A stretch of DNA of 64,000 nucleotides, from NCBI GenBank assembly GCA_023441805.1, contig JAEZNO010000001.1, positions 124,001 through 188,000 of the forward strand, written 5' to 3'. Shown piece by piece: positions 1 to 8,152 of this stretch; the first letter of the stretch is position 1; each line of letters starts with the position of its first letter. This DNA comes from Bacteroidota bacterium. Lineage in GTDB: Bacteria; Bacteroidota; Bacteroidia; Bacteroidales; Lentimicrobiaceae. The position numbers and the translations under genes are program-made. The notes beneath the pieces are model-generated. The model worked only from the letters and a program-made list of their open reading frames with translations. It was not told where the DNA came from and did not search any database.

Positions 1-245
1 TACCTTCATGTTTCACTCATTCTTCAGTCAACAAACAGGATTTTGGTACACTCCAGCATGATGATCATACTGCGCTTCTCAATCAGTATAATTTCAGTTT
101 TGATGGAATAGCATGCGACCAATGCGAGTATGAAGCAAATCCTGTCATTTTCTACTTAAACGATACCGATCAGGATTATTTTGGAACCTTAATATCTGAT
201 CCACCTGTCTCAGTTAATAGTCTGAGAGGCCCTCCATTATCATAA
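1..245 (+). CDS. C-terminal end of an unidentified protein (partial)
   Basis: An open frame enters from the left edge and stops at TAA 243-245, giving about 80 residues of a C-terminus. It has an acidic, Asp/Asn-rich composition and a single Cys-x-x-Cys pair (ACDQCEY), and ends SLRGPPLS. It is on the same strand as the receptor that follows about 125 bases later, so it could be the first gene of the same transcription unit, for example a surface lipoprotein partner of the receptor. I do not recognise the family and the start lies outside the window. Confidence 0.5.
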   Translation, partial: PSCFTHSSVNKQDFGTLQHDDHTALLNQYNFSFDGIACDQCEYEANPVIFYLNDTDQDYFGTLISDPPVSVNSLRGPPLS

Positions 246-371
246 TCAGAGTTTTGTTTCAATTTTCTTATTGATTCTTTCCTCTCCGGGAAAGAGTCAT
301 AATTGTCTGCACTGCTTAGTACAGGCTTAATCCACAACATCATTATTAATCGGTCAAATCAAAAAAACACA

Positions 372-2513
372 ATGAATAAGAAGCTATTATTCCTGTTTTC
401 GGGCTGCATTTCTATAGTACTAAATGTTTCAGCTCAATATCATGCCACTGCTCCCGACTCGGCAGAAATTAAAACAATTAACCTCAATGAAATAGTTGTT
501 AAATCATCACGTGAAAACAGTGTGATGATTAAGAATCTGCCTGCATCAATTTCACTGATGAAATCTAAAACCATTGAAGATAATGGGATGTCATCCCTTA
601 AAGACCTTGTAGGTTTTGTGCCTAACTTCTTTATGCCTGATTACGGATCACGACTGACTTCACCGGTTTATATTCGTGGTATCGGATCAAGAATAAACTC
701 TCCTTCAATAGGCCTTTACGTTGATAATGTCCCCTATTTTGAAAAATCAGCGTTCGATTTTGAATTTAATGACTTGGATCGTATTGAAGTGCTTCGTGGA
801 CCACAGGGGACTTCATATGGAAGGAACACAATGGGTGGTTTAATCAAGGTATATACTAAAGATCCATCAGAAAAAAGAGATACTAAAATCACTCTTAGCG
901 GCGGTAATTACGGATATTTTAGATCTGATATATCACATTCTCAACCAATTAATAGTAAAACTGGTATCTCAGCTTCTGCTTTTTATGGACGCACCGGTGG
1001 ATATTTTGATAATATATTCCTGGATTCACCTGTTGATGAGGATGACTATTACGGAGCACGTGTAAAGCTTGTACACGAAGCAACCGACAGAACAAAACTT
1101 ATGTTCAGCTCAGGTTATGAACATAGTAAACAAGGTGGTTATCCTTATGCTCAGATCAATCTGAAAACTAAGGAGGTCTCCCCTATTAATTATGATTTTT
1201 ATAGCTCTTACGAGCGAGATATTCTGTCAAATGCTTTTGTAGTCGATCATTCAACTCAAAAGTTAATGTTCCAGTCTGTTACAAGTCACCAGTACCTAAA
1301 GGATGACCAAAACATAGATCAGGATTTCACTGATAAAGCTTTACTTTATGTAAACCAAAATACCAATCAGAACAGCTTATCTCAGGAATTTACCTTAAAA
1401 AATAAACCGGGTCAAAAGATTTCATGGATTGTTGGTGCATTTGGATTCCTCCAATATCTTCAGGATAATGTTACTGTTACATACAGCACTGATGCACCCA
1501 CTTCTTCTTTAAAGAAAAAGGATGGTGAATTATCAGTCAAAAATTATGATAACTCAATTAAAGGTGCTGCTATTTTTGGTGAAGCAAGAGTTAATAAACT
1601 ATTCAATGTAGAAGGTCTAACTCTTACAGCCGGTTTGCGCTTAGATTATGAAGCAGCCGTTCAGGACTATTTGTATAACACTTATGTGCCTGTCCCTGAA
1701 GGTGGAATGAACCAAAATACTATTGATGACTCACAGGGAAAAGTTGACTATTCAGAGGTTCTCCCAAAAATTGCTCTCGCTTACAATATTAACCCCAATG
1801 TTTCAACATACCTTTCACTCACAAAAGGTTATAAAACAGGTGGTTTTAACACTACATTTGAACGTCCCGAAGACAGGAGTTTTAAACCTGAATACAGTAC
1901 TACAGGTGAGTTAGGTGTAAAAACAATATTCTTTGACAAGGCCTTATTAACCAATGTTAGTGTATTTTATATCGATTGGGTAGACCAGCAAATCTATCAG
2001 CAGGTACCAAGCGGTAAAGGTTCCATGTTAAAGAACGCCGGTCACTCGGAAAGTGCGGGTGTTGAAGTTGAAATAATTGCCAAACCTGCCCGCAATTTCT
2101 CAATTTATACAAGCTACGGTTTAACCGAAGCGAAGTTTCTTGACTATCAAAGGTTAGATACACTTAATTATAAAGGCAATTATATACCTTATGCTCCGGC
2201 AAACACCTTAATGGCAGGTGCTGATTATACATTCCACATAAAAAAAGGTTTTCTCAACAGAATTGTTGTCTTTGCTAATTACCAGGGACAGGGCAAAATA
2301 TATTGGAATGAAGAAAACAGCGCATCACAGGATTATTACGGAATTCTCAATGGTAAAATTTCATTTGTCGCAAAACGTGCACGAATTGACTTATGGGCAA
2401 AGAATATAACTGATACCAAATATCACTCCTTCTTTTTTGGCTCATTAGGTAAATCATTTGTACAGATGGGCAAACCATTACATTTTGGAGCTAACCTTAC
2501 TATCAATTTCTAA
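372..2513 (+). CDS. TonB-dependent outer-membrane receptor
   Basis: This is an outer-membrane gated porin that takes up a ligand using TonB energy. The ATG at 372 is chosen because it begins a clean signal peptide (MNKKLLFLFSGC...VSAQ); the frame is open further up to a TTG at 303. A TonB-box-like EIVVK follows the signal. A plug domain (about residues 50-165) has IRGIG and RGPQGTSYGRNTMGG, and a 22-strand-type barrel runs to the terminal Phe (NLTINF). The length, 713 aa, is normal for siderophore/haem-type receptors, and there is no SusD partner or carboxypeptidase-like domain. The MFS carrier and late haem genes follow directly, so I infer a porphyrin, haem or siderophore ligand; the ligand cannot be read from the sequence. 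Confidence 0.9.
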   Translation: MNKKLLFLFSGCISIVLNVSAQYHATAPDSAEIKTINLNEIVVKSSRENSVMIKNLPASISLMKSKTIEDNGMSSLKDLVGFVPNFFMPDYGSRLTSPVYIRGIGSRINSPSIGLYVDNVPYFEKSAFDFEFNDLDRIEVLRGPQGTSYGRNTMGGLIKVYTKDPSEKRDTKITLSGGNYGYFRSDISHSQPINSKTGISASAFYGRTGGYFDNIFLDSPVDEDDYYGARVKLVHEATDRTKLMFSSGYEHSKQGGYPYAQINLKTKEVSPINYDFYSSYERDILSNAFVVDHSTQKLMFQSVTSHQYLKDDQNIDQDFTDKALLYVNQNTNQNSLSQEFTLKNKPGQKISWIVGAFGFLQYLQDNVTVTYSTDAPTSSLKKKDGELSVKNYDNSIKGAAIFGEARVNKLFNVEGLTLTAGLRLDYEAAVQDYLYNTYVPVPEGGMNQNTIDDSQGKVDYSEVLPKIALAYNINPNVSTYLSLTKGYKTGGFNTTFERPEDRSFKPEYSTTGELGVKTIFFDKALLTNVSVFYIDWVDQQIYQQVPSGKGSMLKNAGHSESAGVEVEIIAKPARNFSIYTSYGLTEAKFLDYQRLDTLNYKGNYIPYAPANTLMAGADYTFHIKKGFLNRIVVFANYQGQGKIYWNEENSASQDYYGILNGKISFVAKRARIDLWAKNITDTKYHSFFFGSLGKSFVQMGKPLHFGANLTINF

Positions 2514-2549
2514 TCTCCCAAATAACTACAAGATTAAATATATCAGTAG

Positions 2550-3902
2550 ATGAAGAAATATTCAACCTTGCTTAGTCTCTATCTTGCTCAGTCCATCCCG
2601 ATGAGCTTCTTTTCAACCATTGTACCTGTTATAATGCGTCAGGAGAAGTATTCACTTGCAATGATAGGTCTACTGCAATTAATAAAATTACCCTGGATAT
2701 TCAAGTTCCTATGGGCTCCGATAGTCGACAGGTATACAAGTAATGATGCCAGCTATAAGCGTTGGATATTTACTTCTGAACTTGTATATGCCATAATTAT
2801 TATCGCAATTGGCTTTTTTAATCTGCAATTTCATTTCATGCTTATCGTGGCAATGATGATTGTGGCCTTTATTGCTTCAGGTACACAGGATATTGCAACC
2901 GATGCTTTTGCTATCAAAATATTAAAAAAGGAAGAACGTAGTATTGGCAATAGCATGCAATCAGCAGGTTCATTTCTTGGTACAATGACTGGGAGTGGTG
3001 TAATGCTTGTTCTTTACCATTATTTTGGATGGCAGGGTATGATGTTTTGCCTGGCCGCATTTGTAATGCTTGCTTTAATCCCTCTGTACTTCTATAAGAG
3101 TAAGGAAACTCATAAAAAGTCTATCCATGAAGACCTTCAGAAGACTGAAGTAAATGACAATGTTGAGACAAAGGACGATGAGTACATACATAAAGGCATA
3201 GGCAGAGGTCACGACCTTACTGTTAAAAAAGCCGGTTTTAAGGATATTGGACTATTCTTTAAGCAAAAAGGAATTGCCCGACGACTTGTACTGCTTTTCT
3301 TCTTCTATTCAGGTATCATTGGCATTCTTTCCCTGATGAAACCTTTCCTTGTTGACCATGGATTTACAGTAAAGCAAATTGGTATCATTTCAGGTATATG
3401 CGGCACAGCTAGTGGTGCTCTGAGTGCCTTGCTTGGTGGGTTTTTGATTAAGAAATACGGTCGTAAAACCTGTCTGTACCTCTTTGCATCATTTAGTTTG
3501 CTGGTAACTTTATGGTTTATCTTTATGCTGCAGTTTGGCATGAGCCATCTTGAACTTTATACCGCCGTTGTAATGTTATGGATGAGTTATGGAATGTCAT
3601 CAGTAGCCATTTACACTATTTCCATGGATATTGTTCGTAAAGGAAGAGAAGGTACGGATTTCACTATACAAATCGTTATCACACATCTAAGTGCTCTTAT
3701 CATCACCATCCTGAGTGGTAAACTGGCTGATATCATCGGATTTCAGGGTTTATTTATTGTTGAATCAGTCATTGCAGCTCTTGTTATTGCCGCACTGCCA
3801 CTTCTTTACAGAGAAAAACTCGATGATTCAATAGAAGAAACACCGGCAATCACTGATGAAATGGCAGAAACAAGAGGTATCATTCATGAAACCGGATCTT
3901 AA
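2550..3902 (+). CDS. MFS transporter, AmpG/RhtX-FptX-like
   Basis: This is a 450-residue inner-membrane permease with about twelve hydrophobic segments and a charged cytoplasmic loop (about residues 190-235) splitting the two halves. The N-terminus (YLAQSIPMSFFSTIVPVIMR, then KFLWAPIVDRY) and GTQDIATDAFAI resemble the AmpG/acetyl-CoA-transporter branch, which includes the single-protein siderophore permeases RhtX and FptX. It starts 36 bases after the receptor and is probably co-transcribed with it, so the pair would carry one ligand across both membranes. The link to haem genes suggests a tetrapyrrole or iron chelate; that is inference from context. Confidence 0.8.
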   Translation: MKKYSTLLSLYLAQSIPMSFFSTIVPVIMRQEKYSLAMIGLLQLIKLPWIFKFLWAPIVDRYTSNDASYKRWIFTSELVYAIIIIAIGFFNLQFHFMLIVAMMIVAFIASGTQDIATDAFAIKILKKEERSIGNSMQSAGSFLGTMTGSGVMLVLYHYFGWQGMMFCLAAFVMLALIPLYFYKSKETHKKSIHEDLQKTEVNDNVETKDDEYIHKGIGRGHDLTVKKAGFKDIGLFFKQKGIARRLVLLFFFYSGIIGILSLMKPFLVDHGFTVKQIGIISGICGTASGALSALLGGFLIKKYGRKTCLYLFASFSLLVTLWFIFMLQFGMSHLELYTAVVMLWMSYGMSSVAIYTISMDIVRKGREGTDFTIQIVITHLSALIITILSGKLADIIGFQGLFIVESVIAALVIAALPLLYREKLDDSIEETPAITDEMAETRGIIHETGS

Positions 3903-3984
3903 AATAGAAATCGTAATTTAACTATCAGAATTTATGATTGGCTGTCAAAGTCAATCATTCCACTACTGATCAAAATAAATAGAA

Positions 3985-5367
3985 ATGATCCCAAGAGAAT
4001 TATTAGAAAAGTACAATCAATCGCTTCCACGATATACAAGTTACCCTCCTGCCAATTACTTTAATAATGATATTGACAGTGACGGGTATAAACAGCTATT
4101 ATTAGCCTCGAATGGAAAGGAGCCGGATAATATTTCACTTTATGTGCATATTCCTTTCTGCCATAAAATATGTTTCTATTGTGGTTGCAATTCAGTCAAA
4201 TATCCGAAGATAAATATAGTTGACAGTTATGTTGATGCGTTAATTAAGGAGATCAGGATGGTGAGGGCAACGCTAGATCCATCAAGAAAGGTTTCACAGC
4301 TGCATTACGGTGGTGGCACTCCTAATGCTATTCCGGTTGAGCAAATTGAGAAAATTAATAATTTGATCTTCAGCGAATTTGATTTCATTGAAGATCCTGA
4401 AATTGCCATAGAATGTCATCCTGCTCATTTGGATGAGGAATACATGGAAAGGTTGGTTAAGAATTGTAAATTCAACCGCTTTAGCCTTGGGATTCAGGAT
4501 TTAGATCTTAAAGTTCTTAAAACTGCTAATCGCGAACCGTCAAAACTTCCACTGGATTATCTTACCAATTACCTGAGGAGTCTTGATCCGAAAATCAAAA
4601 TAAACTTCGACTTTATCTATGGATTACCCCATCAGACAGCAGAGAGCTTTACACAAAGTATCCGAATGGCTCTCCCCTACTCCCCTGACCGTATCGTGAC
4701 TTTCTCTTATGCTCATGTGCCATGGTTTAAGAAGCACCAGCTCGCACTTGAACGAGCCGGTTTGCCAGACCCGGAAAGCAAAATCAGCATTTTTGAATCT
4801 GCATACAAAACACTACTGGAAAACGGATACAGTGATATTGGAATGGATCATTATGCCAAAGGTGATGATGAACTGATTCTTGCACTGAAAAATAATGAAT
4901 TACACAGAAACTTCCAGGGATATTGTACCCGCCGAACCACAGGACAGGTTTATGCATTTGGAGTCTCATCTATCAGTCAGTTGGCTGACTCATATATCCA
5001 AAATACAAAAGATTCGGGTGAATATGTGACGAAAATAAACAATAACATATTCCCGGTCAAGAAAGGGTACAGACTCTCATTCAATGAAACCGTGGTACGC
5101 GATGTGATTAACCATATTATGTGCAATCGTTATATGGAATGGGACGAGATTGCTGAGAGGTTTTCAACGACCAGAGAGCAAATTAAAGCAATTACCGGTT
5201 TTAAGCCTGAGAGAGCATCTGATCTTATCTCTGACGGGCTGCTGGAAGTTGCAGACAATGTTATTAAAATAACTGATTTAGGCAGATTTTTTATCAGGAA
5301 CATCGCAGTACTGTTTGACCCTGCCTTAAGTGTTCCTACTGATAAGAAGTTCTCAAAATCTATTTGA
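3985..5367 (+). CDS. hemN: Oxygen-independent coproporphyrinogen III dehydrogenase
   Basis: This radical-SAM enzyme decarboxylates coproporphyrinogen III to protoporphyrinogen IX in the cytoplasm without oxygen. The N-terminal PRYTSYPPA and the cluster motif C59-x3-C63-x2-C66-x-C68 (HIPFCHKICFYCGC) are those of true HemN rather than HemW, which lacks the fourth cysteine and the PRYTSYP segment. GGGTPN at about 109-114 binds SAM. A C-terminal HemN domain (about 380-450) is present, and the length of 460 aa matches the family. It lies downstream of the receptor and carrier and just before hemG. Confidence 0.95.
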   Translation: MIPRELLEKYNQSLPRYTSYPPANYFNNDIDSDGYKQLLLASNGKEPDNISLYVHIPFCHKICFYCGCNSVKYPKINIVDSYVDALIKEIRMVRATLDPSRKVSQLHYGGGTPNAIPVEQIEKINNLIFSEFDFIEDPEIAIECHPAHLDEEYMERLVKNCKFNRFSLGIQDLDLKVLKTANREPSKLPLDYLTNYLRSLDPKIKINFDFIYGLPHQTAESFTQSIRMALPYSPDRIVTFSYAHVPWFKKHQLALERAGLPDPESKISIFESAYKTLLENGYSDIGMDHYAKGDDELILALKNNELHRNFQGYCTRRTTGQVYAFGVSSISQLADSYIQNTKDSGEYVTKINNNIFPVKKGYRLSFNETVVRDVINHIMCNRYMEWDEIAERFSTTREQIKAITGFKPERASDLISDGLLEVADNVIKITDLGRFFIRNIAVLFDPALSVPTDKKFSKSI

Positions 5368-5380
5368 TGTACAAAGTATT

Positions 5381-6781
5381 ATGAAAAAGATTGATAAACC
5401 GGCAGTCATCATTGGTGCCGGAATTACAGGCCTCACCACTGCTTATTATCTTAAGAAGAAAGGTGTTGAATTTATCGTGTTGGACAAATTACCGAAAGCC
5501 GGTGGTGTAATCTCAACACATCATGAAAACGGTTTTATCTTTGAAACCGGACCTAATACCGGTGTGCTTTCACAACCTGATACAGCAGAATTATTTACTG
5601 AATTGAAAGGCCTTTGCAACATTGAGATTGCAAAAGCTGCCGCTAAAAAGAGATGGATATGGAAAGGCAATTCATGGCAACCTTTGCCGGCCGGACTAAA
5701 AGATGCAGTCAATACACCACTGTTCACTCTTGGTGATAAGTTTAGGATTTTAGGCGAGCCATTCAGATCAAAAGGTAAAAATCCTGATGAAACACTAGCT
5801 CAACTCGTTAAAAGACGAATGGGTCAAAGTTTTCTGGATTATGCCGTTGATCCATTTATTTTGGGAATTTACTCAGGTGATCCTTCTTATTTGGTTACCC
5901 GCTATGCAATGCCAAAACTCTATAATCTGGAGCAGAAATATGGTAGTTTTATAGGTGGAGCTTTTAAGAAAGGATTTGAGAAAAAAGAAGAAAGAGCTAA
6001 GCTTGCCACAAGTGAGGTGTTTTCAGTGCAGGGAGGATTGAGTAACCTTATTTATGCCTTAGTCACTAAAATTGGCAATGAAAATATCATGCTCAATGTG
6101 TCTGATCTGAATGTGGTTTCGAAAAACAGGGCACTTGATAAGTTCAATAAACCGGCTAAGGATAATTTCATAGTTACCGGAGTCATTGATGGTGAAGAGA
6201 TTGAGATTACTACGAGATATCTGATTACAACCTCAGGTTCGCATGACTTGCCCGGATTCCTTACTTTCCTCAAGGACGACGATAAACAAAAGCTTGATAA
6301 CCTCATCTATGCAAAAGTGCTACAAGCTTCTATCGGGTTTGAAAAATGGGAAGGAATACCATTGGATGCTTTCGGAGGATTGGTGCCTTCAAAAGAAAAT
6401 CGTGATATCTTAGGAATCCTTTTCCTCTCATCCTTCCTAACAGGCAGAGCTCCCGAAGGTGGTGCACTCTTATCTGTTTTCATGGGCGGAGTTCGCAAAC
6501 CACACCTTTCTGAACTTCCTGATCAGGAGATCATTAAAATCCTTGACAGAGAGATTAGGGATATGACCGGAATTAAGGAATTTTTCCCCTCACTACTTAA
6601 AATTACACGTTATACTCATGCTATTCCTCAATATGGGGCGTCGACCAGTGAACGATTGGAGACCGTAAAACGCCTGCAAAAACAGTTTCCCGGACTGATT
6701 ATAGGTGGCAACCTTCATGGTGGCATTGGAATGAGCGATAGGATTAAGCAGGGAAAGGAAATGTCTGAGCTGGTTTATTAA
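5381..6781 (+). CDS. hemG: Protoporphyrinogen oxidase (FAD-dependent, HemY/PgoX type)
   Basis: This FAD enzyme oxidises protoporphyrinogen IX (or coproporphyrinogen) to the porphyrin. The ATG at 5381 is preferred: it sits 13 bases after the hemN stop and places the dinucleotide fold at the very N-terminus (IIGAGITGL, residues 10-18). A GTG at 5330 would overlap hemN by 38 bases and add a non-homologous lead. FETGPN at about 54-59 and the C-terminal GGIGMSDRIKQGKEM FAD motif are typical. The length is 466 aa. It is the last gene of the run, followed by a terminator. Bacteroidota annotations call this enzyme hemG although it belongs to the HemY fold. Confidence 0.93.
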   Translation: MKKIDKPAVIIGAGITGLTTAYYLKKKGVEFIVLDKLPKAGGVISTHHENGFIFETGPNTGVLSQPDTAELFTELKGLCNIEIAKAAAKKRWIWKGNSWQPLPAGLKDAVNTPLFTLGDKFRILGEPFRSKGKNPDETLAQLVKRRMGQSFLDYAVDPFILGIYSGDPSYLVTRYAMPKLYNLEQKYGSFIGGAFKKGFEKKEERAKLATSEVFSVQGGLSNLIYALVTKIGNENIMLNVSDLNVVSKNRALDKFNKPAKDNFIVTGVIDGEEIEITTRYLITTSGSHDLPGFLTFLKDDDKQKLDNLIYAKVLQASIGFEKWEGIPLDAFGGLVPSKENRDILGILFLSSFLTGRAPEGGALLSVFMGGVRKPHLSELPDQEIIKILDREIRDMTGIKEFFPSLLKITRYTHAIPQYGASTSERLETVKRLQKQFPGLIIGGNLHGGIGMSDRIKQGKEMSELVY

Positions 6782-6813
6782 TAAAATTTTCTTGTTCAAA
6801 ATATAGATCTTCT

Positions 6814-6847
6814 ACAGGGAGGGTGTGCGATTGCCCTCCCCTGTTTT
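6814..6847 (+). terminator. Intrinsic terminator after hemG
   Basis: A G+C-rich stem pairs CAGGGAGGG (6815-6823) with CCCTCCCCTG (6834-6843) with one bulged base. The ten-base loop is TGTGCGATTG, and TTTT follows. It lies 33 bases after the hemG stop and would end the receptor-MFS-hemN-hemG transcript. Confidence 0.75.
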
Positions 6848-6899
6848 GAGGTTACGATAGATATGCTTACATAGTACCAAAACATATACCCCTTAACGG

Positions 6900-6957
6900 T
6901 CCCTTTACCCTCTCCTTACCCTCCCTTTACCCCTAGGGTAAGGAGAGGGTAAAGGGA
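6900..6957. repeat. Perfect 23-bp inverted repeat built of 11-bp G-rich units
   Basis: Positions 6900-6922 are the exact reverse complement of 6935-6957, with a 12-base loop. The arms are made of 11-base units of the types CCCTTTACCCT and CTCCTTACCCT; a further copy extends to 6967. Four GGG runs with loops TAAA, A, TAAA (6947-6967) form a canonical G-quadruplex motif on the plus strand, and the left arm gives a similar motif on the minus strand. It lies between convergent hemG and hemH, outside the hemG terminator. It could be a bidirectional terminator, a mobile palindrome, or a G4 element. Confidence 0.85.
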
Positions 6958-7023
6958 GGGTAAAGGGACTACCTATATAATACCTGTCAATCAGCCGATT
7001 GGATTAGCTAAACCAATATTAAA

Positions 7024-8037
7024 TTATTTCAGAATTATTAAGTCAGAAGCTGCTTTAATCCAGTGTAGATCATCATTCAGACTGTCAATAAGAGTTAGTT
7101 CACTGCCACCATTTTCAATAAAGAGGTGCTTGTATTCAACACCTAATTCGTGAATTGTTTCCAGACAATCGGCTACAAAAGCCGGACTTGCTATGAGAAG
7201 CTTTTTAAGCCCTTTTGAAGCCATTTCTTTTATAACCTCATCAGTGTATGGTTTTAACCAATTCATGCCTAAGCGGGACTGAAAAGTGACTGTATACTGA
7301 TTTTTGTCGAGTGATAGCTCTTCAGCCAACAGTCGGGCAGTTTCATAACACGAAGCATTATAACAGTATGTGTTAATGCTATTGTATTCATTAACGCAAT
7401 TTGCTTCGGCACAACTCTTTCCCGGATGCATCTTTTCAGTCTGCTTTACCGGCAGGCCGTGGAAGGAGAAAAGAATATGATCATATTGGTCAGGGGAGAG
7501 TGCTTTGCACTTCGCAGCGAAGGTTTTTATAAAACCTTCGTTACTAAAGAATGGTGGAATTATCCTGAATTGCTTTTTAACTTTGAATTTCCTGATCAGC
7601 CTGTTGAACTCAGCCTCGATTGTGCCTGTCGTTGAATCAGCATACTGTGGATAAAGCGGGAAGAGAACCAAATCACTAATTTCATCACCGGTAGTCTGAT
7701 ATACAGCTTCTTTCATTGATGGAGTACCATAACGCATTGCCGTAATTACCTTGTAACTGTCGCCAAGTTTATCCTGTAATGCTTTACTGAATTTATAGCT
7801 GTTTATAAGCAGGGGAGACCCTTCGCTAGTCCAAATGGTTTCATAAAGCTTAGCTGATTTTGGTCCTCTCGTAGGGGCAATGATGAAGTTTACCAGAATC
7901 TTTCGGAATAGCCAGGGCATATTGATAACACGTTTATCACCAAGAAATTCACGTAGATACTTCCGTACATCACTGACTCCCGGACTATCAGGAGTTCCTG
8001 TATTTACGACAATTACGGCTGTTCGTGACTTTTTCAT
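7024..8037 (-). CDS. hemH: Ferrochelatase
   Basis: This enzyme inserts Fe2+ into protoporphyrin IX (or coproporphyrin III) as the final metal step of haem synthesis. The 337-aa protein begins with VIVVNTGTPDSP, contains the metal-site FSFHGLP histidine (about residue 200), the SRLGMNWLKPYTDE segment and the C-terminal CLETIHELGVEY region, all of which mark the HemH family. The start is supported by an AGGAG sequence a few bases upstream. It faces hemG tail-to-tail, so the late haem genes occupy two convergent units. There is no ALA-to-uroporphyrinogen gene anywhere in the window. Confidence 0.95.
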   Translation of the reverse strand: MKKSRTAVIVVNTGTPDSPGVSDVRKYLREFLGDKRVINMPWLFRKILVNFIIAPTRGPKSAKLYETIWTSEGSPLLINSYKFSKALQDKLGDSYKVITAMRYGTPSMKEAVYQTTGDEISDLVLFPLYPQYADSTTGTIEAEFNRLIRKFKVKKQFRIIPPFFSNEGFIKTFAAKCKALSPDQYDHILFSFHGLPVKQTEKMHPGKSCAEANCVNEYNSINTYCYNASCYETARLLAEELSLDKNQYTVTFQSRLGMNWLKPYTDEVIKEMASKGLKKLLIASPAFVADCLETIHELGVEYKHLFIENGGSELTLIDSLNDDLHWIKAASDLIILK

Positions 8038-8060
8038 TCAACTCCTGTTATGGGTTATAA

Positions 8061-8090
8061 AAAAACCGCCTACAAAAGTAAGCGGTTTTT
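8061..8090 (-). terminator. Intrinsic terminator after norB
   Basis: AAAAACCGC (8061-8069) pairs with GCGGTTTTT (8082-8090), with three more inner pairs after one mismatch and an AAAA loop. Read on the minus strand it ends in a run of Ts 63 bases past the norB stop. It also lies in the hemH leader, 24 bases before its start codon, so hemH must be transcribed from inside or beyond it, or partly by read-through. Confidence 0.8.
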
Positions 8091-8152
8091 AGATATTAAG
8101 ATTTGTTTAACTATTTGGGTACCCACTGTACCCAACTATCTGATTAAGTTAT

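Noticed and set aside
241..300. Short TTTCC/GGAAA stem as terminator after the first partial gene
   Set aside because: The stem is only six pairs and lacks a T run; too weak to list.
303..371. TTG start extending the TonB receptor by 23 residues
   Set aside because: The ATG at 372 begins a typical signal peptide; the extension (MSALLSTGLIHNI...) has no export features.
5330..5380. GTG start of hemG overlapping hemN
   Set aside because: The FAD-binding fold begins right after the ATG at 5381, and the extra 17 residues are hemN sequence read in another frame.
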